DNA from: Dialister sp. UBA7295
GTDB lineage: Bacteria > Bacillota > Negativicutes > Veillonellales > Dialisteraceae
Length of the DNA stretch: 21,854 nt
Direction: 5' to 3'
Assembly: GCA_002471975.1 (NCBI GenBank)
Contig: DKQZ01000087.1
Coordinates: 1-21,854 of the forward strand
Both the position numbers and the translations under genes were made by a program. Position 1 is the stretch's first letter; each line of letters opens with the position of its first letter. Below, piece after piece: positions 16,510-21,714 of this stretch. A model generated the notes under the pieces. That model was not told the DNA's origin and did not search any database. It saw only the letters and a program-made list of their open reading frames with translations.

Positions 16510-16621
16510 TGTGAAAAGTCTGGCGTAGACTCATGAAGTATCTGCAAATACTTCATCCACGCCAGACTTTTCGACTACAAGTAGATGAGCCTGGCGCTCC
16601 CACACGCTGAGGGCTCTTCCT
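16510..16621 (-). ncRNA. Antitoxin RNA of unit 1
   Basis: This is a predicted antisense transcript converging on toxin 1. The minus strand has TATAAT (plus 16628-16633) with TTGAGT 16 bases upstream (plus 16650-16655), so transcription should begin near 16621 and run leftward to the shared hairpin. It is fully complementary to the toxin mRNA 3' region. Its own 5' end, read from 16616 leftward, resembles the toxin leader rather than complementing it. The ends are estimates. Confidence 0.65.
16514..16571. terminator. Shared hairpin between toxin 1 and its antitoxin
   Basis: Thirteen perfect outer pairs (AAAAGTCTGGCGT, 16514-16526, with ACGCCAGACTTTT, 16559-16571) and nine inner pairs (ATGAAGTAT with ATACTTCAT) form a long stem. 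A T run on each strand lets it act as a terminator in both directions. Confidence 0.75.
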
Positions 16622-16627
16622 GATTGA

Positions 16628-16655
16628 ATTATAACATAGATAATCAAAAACTCAA
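16628..16655 (-). promoter_or_regulatory. Antitoxin promoter of unit 1
   Basis: TTGAGT-16-TATAAT on the minus strand. Unit 4 has the same type of promoter; the inner units use a different one. Confidence 0.7.
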
Positions 16656-16674
16656 ATCACGATTTTCATCAAAC

Positions 16675-16789
16675 TGCGAAAGGCCTAACGTAGACTCATG
16701 AGATATTGACCAGATATCTCATCCACGTTGGGCCTTTCTGCTAGTACGGCAGATGAGCCTGACGCTACCACACGCCGAGGACTCTTCTT
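16675..16789 (-). ncRNA. Orphan antitoxin RNA without a toxin
   Basis: This module has the hairpin (AAAGGCCTAACGT, 16679-16691, with ACGTTGGGCCTTT, 16725-16737), the AGATGAGCC (16751-16759) and CACGCCGAGGACTC (16771-16784) blocks, and the antitoxin promoter. No toxin frame or toxin promoter lies between it and unit 1. Its inner stem is ATGAGATAT/ATATCTCAT instead of the ATGAAGTAT/ATACTTCAT of all other units. It looks like the remains of a unit that lost its toxin, or a free-standing antitoxin. The ends are estimates. Confidence 0.65.
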
Positions 16790-16795
16790 ATTTAG

Positions 16796-16824
16796 ATTAT
16801 ACCATTCCAAAGCAAAGGAAACAA
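16796..16824 (-). promoter_or_regulatory. Promoter of the orphan antitoxin
   Basis: TTGTTT (plus 16819-16824), 17 bases, TATAAT (plus 16796-16801) on the minus strand, with an extended TGG before the -10. Confidence 0.75.
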
Positions 16825-16829
16825 TGCAG

Positions 16830-16863
16830 AAATCCCGATATCCTCTGATACCGGGATTTTATT
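16830..16863 (+). terminator. Terminator before toxin unit 2
   Basis: AAATCCCG (16830-16837) and CGGGATTT (16852-16859) form a stem with an inner TATC/GATA and a TTTTATT tail. The tail runs into the -35 box of the next toxin promoter. It can end a full-length toxin 1 transcript that reads through the orphan module. Confidence 0.8.
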
Positions 16864-16890
16864 GTGCACATATGTTTGACATAGTATACT
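16862..16890 (+). promoter_or_regulatory. Promoter of toxin copy 2
   Basis: TTGTGC (16862-16867), 17 bases, TATACT (16885-16890). The -35 overlaps the T tract of the preceding terminator. Confidence 0.8.
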
Positions 16891-16896
16891 AAACAA

Positions 16897-16941
16897 GAGT
16901 TCTCGGCGTGAGTTGGGCTCATCTCCTTGCAAAAGGAGGTG
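16897..16941 (+). promoter_or_regulatory. Toxin 2 leader: long-range pairing arm and SD-masking hairpin
   Basis: GAGTTCTCGGCGTG (16897-16910) complements CACGCCGAGGACTC (17135-17148), and GGCTCATCT complements AGATGAGCC (17115-17123). CATCTCCTT (16920-16928) pairs locally with AAGGAGGTG (16933-16941), masking the ribosome site. Confidence 0.7.
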
Positions 16942-16946
16942 GAACC

Positions 16947-17018
16947 ATGACAGTCTATGAAGCCTTAGCGCTTATGATTTCGTTTGGTGCACTCGTGGCA
17001 TTAATCATGAAAAAGTAA
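16947..17018 (+). CDS. Holin-like type I toxin peptide, copy 2
   Basis: This is a 23-residue peptide of the same family: MTVYEALALM, then one membrane helix, ending MKK. AAGGAGG lies seven bases before the ATG. The protein is identical to copies 3 and 4. It starts 363 bases before copy 3, and unit 2 is the most intact of the array, with a consensus-like promoter, leader, shared hairpin, antitoxin promoter and terminator. Confidence 0.82.
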   Translation: MTVYEALALMISFGALVALIMKK

Positions 17019-17037
17019 CTTCTGTTATTTCTACATA

Positions 17038-17153
17038 AACGCGAAAGACCCGACGTAGACTTATGAAGTATCCGACAATACTTCATCCACGTTGGGCCTT
17101 TCTGCTACTTGGGCAGATGAGCCTGACGTCTCCACACGCCGAGGACTCTTCCT
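17038..17153 (-). ncRNA. Antitoxin RNA of unit 2
   Basis: The predicted start is near 17153 from TTGTTT-17-TATAAT (plus 17183-17188 and 17160-17165). It runs leftward through the shared hairpin (17044-17101) towards the toxin stop codon. The ends are estimates. Confidence 0.68.
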
Positions 17154-17159
17154 ATTTAG

Positions 17160-17188
17160 ATTATACCATTCCGAAGCAAGTGAAACAA
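17160..17188 (-). promoter_or_regulatory. Antitoxin promoter of unit 2
   Basis: TTGTTT, 17 bases, TATAAT on the minus strand, preceded by TGG as an extended -10. Confidence 0.75.
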
Positions 17189-17193
17189 TGAAG

Positions 17194-17227
17194 AAATCCC
17201 GATATCATCGGATACCGGGATTTTATT
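17194..17227 (+). terminator. Terminator of full-length toxin 2 mRNA
   Basis: AAATCCCG (17194-17201) and CGGGATTT (17216-17223) with TATC/GATA inside and a TTTTATT tail. It places the antitoxin-promoter region and the 3' pairing arm within the full-length toxin mRNA. Confidence 0.78.
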
Positions 17228-17254
17228 GTGCACATATATTTGATATGTATGGTA
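17226..17254 (+). promoter_or_regulatory. Weakened promoter of toxin copy 3
   Basis: TTGTGC (17226-17231) is kept, but the -10 position reads ATGGTA (or TATGGT at 16-base spacing) where the other units have TATACT or TATAGT. Lower toxin 3 expression is expected. Confidence 0.6.
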
Positions 17255-17309
17255 GGTAAAAGCTCTCGGCGTGAGTCAGGCTCATCTCCTTGAAAAAGGA
17301 GGTGGGACC

Positions 17310-17381
17310 ATGACAGTCTATGAAGCCTTGGCGCTTATGATTTCGTTTGGTGCACTCGTGGCATTAATCATGAAAAAGTAA
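17310..17381 (+). CDS. Holin-like type I toxin peptide, copy 3
   Basis: The peptide is identical to copies 2 and 4 (MTVYEALALM start, MKK end). The leader CATCTCCTT (17283-17291) pairs with AAGGAGGTG (17296-17304) over the ribosome site. The long-range arm (17260-17273) has AGCTCTCGGCGTG, which has lost one base pair with its partner at 17498-17511. Together with the poor -10 box this suggests a unit that is decaying. Confidence 0.8.
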   Translation: MTVYEALALMISFGALVALIMKK

Positions 17382-17400
17382 CTTCTGTTATTTCTACATA

Positions 17401-17516
17401 AACGCGAAAGACCCGACGTAGACTTATGAAGTATCCCTCAATACTTCATCCACGTTGGGCCTTTCTGCTACTTGGGCAGATGAGCCTGACGTCACCACAC
17501 GCCGAGGACTCTTCTT
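17401..17516 (-). ncRNA. Antitoxin RNA of unit 3
   Basis: The predicted start is near 17516 from TTGTGT-17-TATAAT (plus 17546-17551 and 17523-17528). It runs leftward through the hairpin at 17407-17464. The ends are estimates. Confidence 0.65.
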
Positions 17517-17522
17517 ATTTAG

Positions 17523-17551
17523 ATTATACCATTCCAAAGCAAGTGACACAA
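17523..17551 (-). promoter_or_regulatory. Antitoxin promoter of unit 3
   Basis: TTGTGT, 17 bases, TATAAT on the minus strand. The -35 differs by one base from units 2 and orphan. Confidence 0.7.
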
Positions 17552-17556
17552 TGCAG

Positions 17557-17590
17557 AAATCCCGATATCGCCTGATAACGGGATTTTATT
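17557..17590 (+). terminator. Terminator of full-length toxin 3 mRNA
   Basis: AAATCCCG (17557-17564) and CGGGATTT (17579-17586) with a TTTTATT tail that overlaps the -35 of toxin 4. Confidence 0.78.
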
Positions 17591-17617
17591 GTGTACATAT
17601 GTTTGATATGGTATAGT
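17589..17617 (+). promoter_or_regulatory. Promoter of toxin copy 4
   Basis: TTGTGT (17589-17594), 17 bases, TATAGT (17612-17617). Confidence 0.75.
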
Positions 17618-17673
17618 AAGTAAGAGTTCTTGACGTGAGCTGGGCTCATCTCCTTGAAAAAGGAGGTGGTACC

Positions 17674-17745
17674 ATGACAGTCTATGAAGCCTTAGCGCTT
17701 ATGATTTCATTTGGTGCACTCGTGGCATTGATTATGAAAAAGTAA
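17674..17745 (+). CDS. Holin-like type I toxin peptide, copy 4
   Basis: This 23-residue peptide is identical to copies 2 and 3. Its leader arm GAGTTCTTGACGTG (17624-17637) pairs with CACGCCAAGGACTC (17862-17875); the CTTG/CAAG pair replaces CTCG/CGAG of the other units. CATCTCCTT (17647-17655) pairs with AAGGAGGTG (17660-17668) over the ribosome site. It is the last toxin of the array. Confidence 0.82.
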   Translation: MTVYEALALMISFGALVALIMKK

Positions 17746-17765
17746 CTTCTTGTTATTTCTACATA

Positions 17766-17880
17766 AACGCGAAAGACCCGACGTAGACTTATGAAGTATC
17801 CCTCAATACTTCATCCACGTCGGGCCCTTCGACTATCCAGTAGATGAGCCTGACGTCTCCACACGCCAAGGACTCTTCTT
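17766..17880 (-). ncRNA. Antitoxin RNA of unit 4
   Basis: The predicted start is near 17880 from TTGAGT-16-TATAAT (plus 17909-17914 and 17887-17892), the same promoter type as unit 1. It runs leftward through the hairpin CCCGACGT (17777-17784) / ACGTCGGG (17817-17824). The ends are estimates. Confidence 0.65.
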
Positions 17881-17886
17881 ATTTGA

Positions 17887-17914
17887 ATTATAACATAACC
17901 AGCCAAAAACTCAA
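17887..17914 (-). promoter_or_regulatory. Antitoxin promoter of unit 4
   Basis: TTGAGT, 16 bases, TATAAT on the minus strand. The sequence around it resembles unit 1 (aattataacata, aaaaactcaaatc) and not the inner units. Confidence 0.7.
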
Positions 17915-17941
17915 ATCCTGATTTTCTTCGAGCTTCAATCA

Positions 17942-17988
17942 AAAAAGATAATGGTTACTCTTCATACAGGACTAACCATTATCTTTTT
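17942..17988. terminator. Bidirectional terminator hairpin, right edge of the toxin array
   Basis: AAAAAGATAATGGTTA (17942-17957) and TAACCATTATCTTTTT (17973-17988) pair perfectly over 16 bases, with T runs on both strands. It can end the toxin 4 transcript and the leftward TRAP operon. It is the direct-repeat partner of the hairpin at 16226-16275. Confidence 0.85.
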
Positions 17989-18016
17989 ATTTGTCCGTTC
18001 ACCGGAATTATGTTAT

Positions 18017-18042
18017 TTCTGCGAACTGAGAACTGATAACTG
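18017..18042 (-). repeat. Right 26-bp inverted repeat of the toxin cassette
   Basis: Its reverse complement matches 16172-16197 with one mismatch in 26. The two copies face each other across the toxin array. Confidence 0.8.
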
Positions 18043-18090
18043 CTAACTTCCTTCAAGTCATTTCAAAGAAATCGCCATTCAGCTTTCCAC

Positions 18091-19368
18091 TTACTTCAGT
18101 ACCGACGGGAGCCAGGTGGCCAGGCCGGGGACGAAGCAGAGGAGGATGATTTCCAGAACCATGATGACGGCAAAGGGAGCGGAGCCGGAAATGATATCCT
18201 GGATGGAGCTGTCTTCGCTGATACCTTTGATGACGAAAAGGTTCATGCCTACCGGAGGCGTAATGAGGGCGAGTTCCATATTGATCAGGAGGACTACATT
18301 GAACCAGATGGGATCAAAGCCAAGTGCTTTGATGACCGGGTAGAGCATAGGCAGGGTGATGAGGATAATGGAAACTGTTTCCAGTACGCACCCCAGAATG
18401 AGGAGGACAATATTGATGCCCAGAAGAACGATCCACTTATTGTAGCCTCCTTCAGTAACGAGGGCCATGAGGGCCTGGGGAACCTGGAGGACGGTCAAAA
18501 TGTAACCGAAGAGCATGGCTCCTACCATGATGGCAAAGATCATGCAGGACGTCTTGATGGTGGACCGGAGGATTTCAGGCATATCGCCCAGGGTAATGGT
18601 CCGGTAGATAAAGAAGGTAATAATCAGGGCATAAACCGTACCTACGGCAGCGGCTTCGGTTGGGGTAAATACGCCGGTATAGATGCCGCCGATAATAATG
18701 ACCGGGAGGAGGAGTCCCCAGAAATTTTCTTTCAGGGATTTCATCTTCACGTCCATGGGAGATTTTTCTTCTCTCGGCTTGTTCCAGGATTCGAAAATGA
18801 TGTAGGCCACGAAGAGAATGGTAAGGAGGGCTCCCGGTACGACGCCGGACATGAAAAGCTTCCCTACGGATTCATCGGTGATGGTCCCGTACAGAATCAT
18901 GGGGATGGACGGAGGAATGAGGATGCCCAGGGTCCCACCGGCTGCGACAGAGCCCAGGACGACTTTTCTTTCATAGCCTCGTTTCAGCATTTCCGGAATC
19001 GCCATCGCCCCGATTGTAACTGCTGTAGCTACAGAAGATCCGGAAATAGCTGCAAAAACGGCACAGGCAAAAATGGTGGCAATCCCAAGGCCGCCGGGAA
19101 GATGGCCCATCCATTTGCTGCCCAGATCGAAAAGTCCGCTTCCCACTTTGCCGGTGAGCATGATCTGGCTCATCAGGATGTACAGGGGGACAGAAGTCAG
19201 AACGTAGGAATTGAGGGTCTTAAAAGCGATAACCGGTACCTGGGAAAGGGTGGACATATCCACGAACTGGATGATGCCCAGGATCCCTGCCAGAGACAAT
19301 GTGAAAGCAACCGGCATGCCGATGATGAGAAGGACAATGATAAAGAGTGCAAAACCTGCCAGTACCAT
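18091..19368 (-). CDS. dctM: TRAP transporter large permease, DctM
   Basis: This 425-residue polytopic protein is the usual length for DctM, which forms the ion-driven translocation channel of TRAP transporters. The family signature lies at about 90-155, with ISGSSVATAVTIGAMAIPEM and GGTLGILIPPSIPMILYG. A second conserved half contains PTEAAAVGTVYALI and TPPVGMNLFVIKG. Its ATG (19368) directly follows the TAA of dctQ with no gap, and AGGAGGGG inside the dctQ end serves as ribosome site, so the two are translated from one mRNA. It is the last gene of the operon; transcription can end at the 17942-17988 hairpin. Confidence 0.95.
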   Translation of the reverse strand: MVLAGFALFIIVLLIIGMPVAFTLSLAGILGIIQFVDMSTLSQVPVIAFKTLNSYVLTSVPLYILMSQIMLTGKVGSGLFDLGSKWMGHLPGGLGIATIFACAVFAAISGSSVATAVTIGAMAIPEMLKRGYERKVVLGSVAAGGTLGILIPPSIPMILYGTITDESVGKLFMSGVVPGALLTILFVAYIIFESWNKPREEKSPMDVKMKSLKENFWGLLLPVIIIGGIYTGVFTPTEAAAVGTVYALIITFFIYRTITLGDMPEILRSTIKTSCMIFAIMVGAMLFGYILTVLQVPQALMALVTEGGYNKWIVLLGINIVLLILGCVLETVSIILITLPMLYPVIKALGFDPIWFNVVLLINMELALITPPVGMNLFVIKGISEDSSIQDIISGSAPFAVIMVLEIILLCFVPGLATWLPSVLK

Positions 19369-19878
19369 TTATTTCCCCTCCTTTCCCTGAGCGAAGAAAT
19401 CTCCCAGCAGGTGGTTCAGTATTTCCAGAAAGAGAAGGACGAAACCGATCACCATGAAGGTCTGGGGAATCCACATGGGCACGCGGAGAAGGGACGGGGA
19501 AACGATGCCTTTCTCCATGCTCATGAACATGTAGTTGGTGGATTCGGTCATGCATACGTACATGACGAAAAGGGCAAGGATGGAAGTGAGGATATCAAGA
19601 CCCCGGCGGACGTTTCTCGGGAATTTCTCAAAGAGGAAATCCACGCAGATGTGTCCATTCCGCCTCATAGTATAGGACATGCCGAAAAAGCCGGCCAGTA
19701 CCAGGAGGTAGGTGGAAATTTCCATAACCCAGACTGTGGGGCTATGGAGGAGACTCCGGGCAATGATTTCATAGCAGATCATGAAGGCTGTCAGTAAAAC
19801 AGCAAGCCCTGCGATGGCAGCGGCTATATTGGTGACAAGACCAAGCACATGATCATACATTTTATAAACGGAACGCAC
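19369..19878 (-). CDS. dctQ: TRAP transporter small permease, DctQ
   Basis: This 169-residue protein has four predicted membrane helices (about 13-33, 48-68, 88-110 and 128-152), the usual DctQ layout; it pairs with DctM in the inner membrane. The GTG at 19878 is the preferred start because AAGGAGGG lies eight bases before it; an in-frame ATG at 19860 has no such site. The 320-base gap before it, which holds a repeat and a strong hairpin, separates it from dctP. Confidence 0.9.
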   Translation of the reverse strand: MRSVYKMYDHVLGLVTNIAAAIAGLAVLLTAFMICYEIIARSLLHSPTVWVMEISTYLLVLAGFFGMSYTMRRNGHICVDFLFEKFPRNVRRGLDILTSILALFVMYVCMTESTNYMFMSMEKGIVSPSLLRVPMWIPQTFMVIGFVLLFLEILNHLLGDFFAQGKEGK

Positions 19879-19929
19879 AGGACAGCCCTCCTTTTTTGTT
19901 TAACATAGTTAATTTAACAGATAGAGACA

Positions 19930-20150
19930 TTCGCGATTTTCGGGATGCGGGGCGCGGGGTGCGGGGTGCGGGAGTGGTGGCGCCTTGAAATATAAATGGC
20001 GCCAATATGGAATTAGTTTAATCCCAACCGGTCTCTGCCGGATAAATGGGAAAACTTCCGGCCCGAAGGGCTCAGCCGCGCATATATAGCGGCGAAGCCG
20101 CTCTGCGCGGCTCCTTCCCGAGCCCCGAACCCCGAACCCCGCTCCCCGAT
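19930..20150. repeat. Short mosaic repeat and hairpins between dctP and dctQ
   Basis: This short relative of the intergenic mosaic lies inside the TRAP operon. G-rich words (gcggggt, gcgggat) at 19940-19976 face C-rich words (ccccgaa) at 20120-20150. Between them are GCCC-gaa-GGGC (20061-20071) and a nested hairpin: AGCCGCGC (20074-20081) with GCGCGGCT (20105-20112) outside, AGCGGC-gaa-GCCGCT (20088-20102) inside. The hairpin has no T run, so it is more likely an mRNA stability or attenuation element, or just a repeat, than a terminator. Confidence 0.6.
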
Positions 20151-20198
20151 TACCGCTAAATGAAATCAAAGGTATAACGGGAAGATGAGACAGAACAA

Positions 20199-21260
20199 TT
20201 ACTTCGCTGCCGCGCTGGCTTTCAGGCAGTCGTCTACAAGGCGTTTGCCGAAATCGCCCTGTTCTTTTTCGAATTTCGCTACAACAGGAGCTGTAGCTTC
20301 CTGCCAGAGGTGGATTTCATCCTTCGGAATCTGGTATACGTCCATGCCTTTGGCTGCCAGTTCCTTCAGGCACCGTTCATCTTCACCCTTGGTTTCCTTG
20401 CGGATTTCATCGCGGATTTCGTTGGCCGTATCGGTGATGATCTTCTGCTGGTCCGGGGACAGTTTCTTCCAGGAATTGTCATTCATGGCAACCAGGAATT
20501 CCACGTAGGAATGGTTGGTGACGGTGAGGTATTTCGCCACTTCATAAATCTTGCGGGAGAGGATAGCCGTCTGGCCGGAGGACTGTCCGTCGATGGTACC
20601 ATTCTTGATAGCCATGTAAACTTCAGAAGAAGACATGGTGGTCGGGGAGGCGCCCAGGGCCTGGATGATATCGGCAGAAGTTTCAGAGTAGGAACGGATC
20701 TTCATGCCCTTGAAATCTTCCGGTTTTTCGATTTTCTTCACGTTATTGCAGAACTGTACGTATCCATAGTCTGCCCAGATCAGCGGATGAACGCCTTTCT
20801 TTTCCATTTCCTGATCCAGCGCTTTGCCCAAATCACCGTCCAGGGCATTGTCGGTGGCTTCATAGGAAGTGAGGACGAATGGCATATCCAGGACTTTCAG
20901 GGACGGAACCACCATGGACCAGCGGGCAATAGAGTTCATACCGATATCAAGTCCGCCGCTCATGAGGGCATCATTCATATTGCTGTCGTTATACAGCTGG
21001 CCGGCCGGATACATTTTGATTTCAATGGAACCTTTGGACCGTTCCTGGACCAGTTTGGCAAATTTTTCGACGCTCTTGGACAGATGGTGTTCTGCAGGGA
21101 GCTGATAAGCCATTTTCAGTTCGACCTTCTGGGCACTCCCGGAAGCAGCGGCTTTCTTTTCGCCGCCGCCGGACATACCGCAGCCGGACATCATACCTGC
21201 AATGGCAAGGGCTGCCAGACCTGCTAAAATTACCTTGTTACTTCTATTGAACATACCCAT
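20199..21260 (-). CDS. dctP: TRAP transporter substrate-binding lipoprotein, DctP family
   Basis: This solute receptor of the TRAP system is predicted as a 353-residue lipoprotein. A basic start and a hydrophobic stretch lead to MSGC with Cys27 as lipidation site, and a Ser/Gly/Ala linker follows. The mature part has the DctP pattern: YPAGQLYNDSNMNDALMSG, VLDMPFVLTS, and GMKIRSYSE with Arg189 in the position that usually binds a carboxylate. The substrate is probably a carboxylate or amino-acid-like acid. The start is placed at ATG 21260 because AAGGGAG ends nine bases before it; an ATG at 21266 is only three bases from that site, and the upstream ATG at 21293 has no ribosome site. It is the first gene after the T-box leader. 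Confidence 0.92.
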   Translation of the reverse strand: MGMFNRSNKVILAGLAALAIAGMMSGCGMSGGGEKKAAASGSAQKVELKMAYQLPAEHHLSKSVEKFAKLVQERSKGSIEIKMYPAGQLYNDSNMNDALMSGGLDIGMNSIARWSMVVPSLKVLDMPFVLTSYEATDNALDGDLGKALDQEMEKKGVHPLIWADYGYVQFCNNVKKIEKPEDFKGMKIRSYSETSADIIQALGASPTTMSSSEVYMAIKNGTIDGQSSGQTAILSRKIYEVAKYLTVTNHSYVEFLVAMNDNSWKKLSPDQQKIITDTANEIRDEIRKETKGEDERCLKELAAKGMDVYQIPKDEIHLWQEATAPVVAKFEKEQGDFGKRLVDDCLKASAAAK

Positions 21261-21324
21261 AATCATTTTCTCCCTTCTTGTTTTCAAATTCATTTCTGAA
21301 TGAAGCGTACCCCTTCCAGACTAC

Positions 21325-21360
21325 AAAAACGCCCTGATTGATGAAAATCAACCAGGGCGT
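21325..21360 (-). terminator. T-box regulatory terminator
   Basis: Arms at 21329-21342 and 21347-21360 pair over 14 positions with one G-U pair around a four-base loop, followed on the minus strand by TTTTT. Uncharged tRNA binding should disfavour this hairpin. Confidence 0.92.
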
Positions 21361-21573
21361 AAACCTACGCGGTACCACCTCGCACTATACTCTACGGCCG
21401 GTAACGATGCCACTCGTCATATCCTACTCCGTTCAGATATGAAACTCACGGACGACTCTGTGGGGACCCTTTGCTGCCTTTCACCATCCGGCAGCTCTCT
21501 GCGAAAGAGCGATCTCACTCGCTTCCGATCATAGTCATTAGTGCTGTGAAGCTTTATTCAAAAATTTATGGTT
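21325..21573 (-). promoter_or_regulatory. T-box riboswitch leader of the TRAP operon
   Basis: This is a tRNA-sensing leader read leftward. Stem I contains the AGAGAG bulge and a distal hairpin GCTGCC...GGCAGC with GGTG in the loop. On its 3' side AGAT/ATCT pairs next to GAA, followed by CGG and AGTAGG (plus 21423-21434). The T-box proper, AGGTGGTACCGCG, lies at plus 21368-21380; its TGGT should pair with a tRNA ending ACCA. A 14-pair terminator follows at 21329-21360. If the triplet after GAA is the specifier, CGG would mean arginine; a one-base shift gives GGA (glycine), but TGGT does not fit the U discriminator of bacterial glycine tRNA. The class is certain; the amino acid is tentative. 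Confidence 0.92.
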
Positions 21574-21579
21574 GTTGTT

Positions 21580-21608
21580 AGTATAACCCTGACCTTTCTT
21601 TTTGTAAA
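21580..21608 (-). promoter_or_regulatory. Promoter of the T-box leader and TRAP operon
   Basis: TTTACA (plus 21603-21608), 17 bases, TATACT (plus 21580-21585) on the minus strand. The expected start lies near 21573. Confidence 0.85.
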
Positions 21609-21714
21609 GGGGGATTTGGAAATATTTTTCCAGCTTCTCTATTCATGGTAATCATTTCCCCGGCAAATATGGAAATAGAATCTTTCTTCATGGCGCGGCC
21701 CTCCTCATTTCTGC

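Noticed and set aside
16364..17875. CRISPR-like interpretation of the regular repeats in the toxin array
   Set aside because: The period is about 364 bases, the whole unit is conserved including a coding frame, and there are no short unique spacers or cas genes.
21423..21434. Glycine (GGA) as the T-box specifier
   Set aside because: The one-base-shifted reading is possible, but the box has TGGT, which pairs with A before CCA, whereas bacterial glycine tRNA has U there. It is kept only as an alternative.
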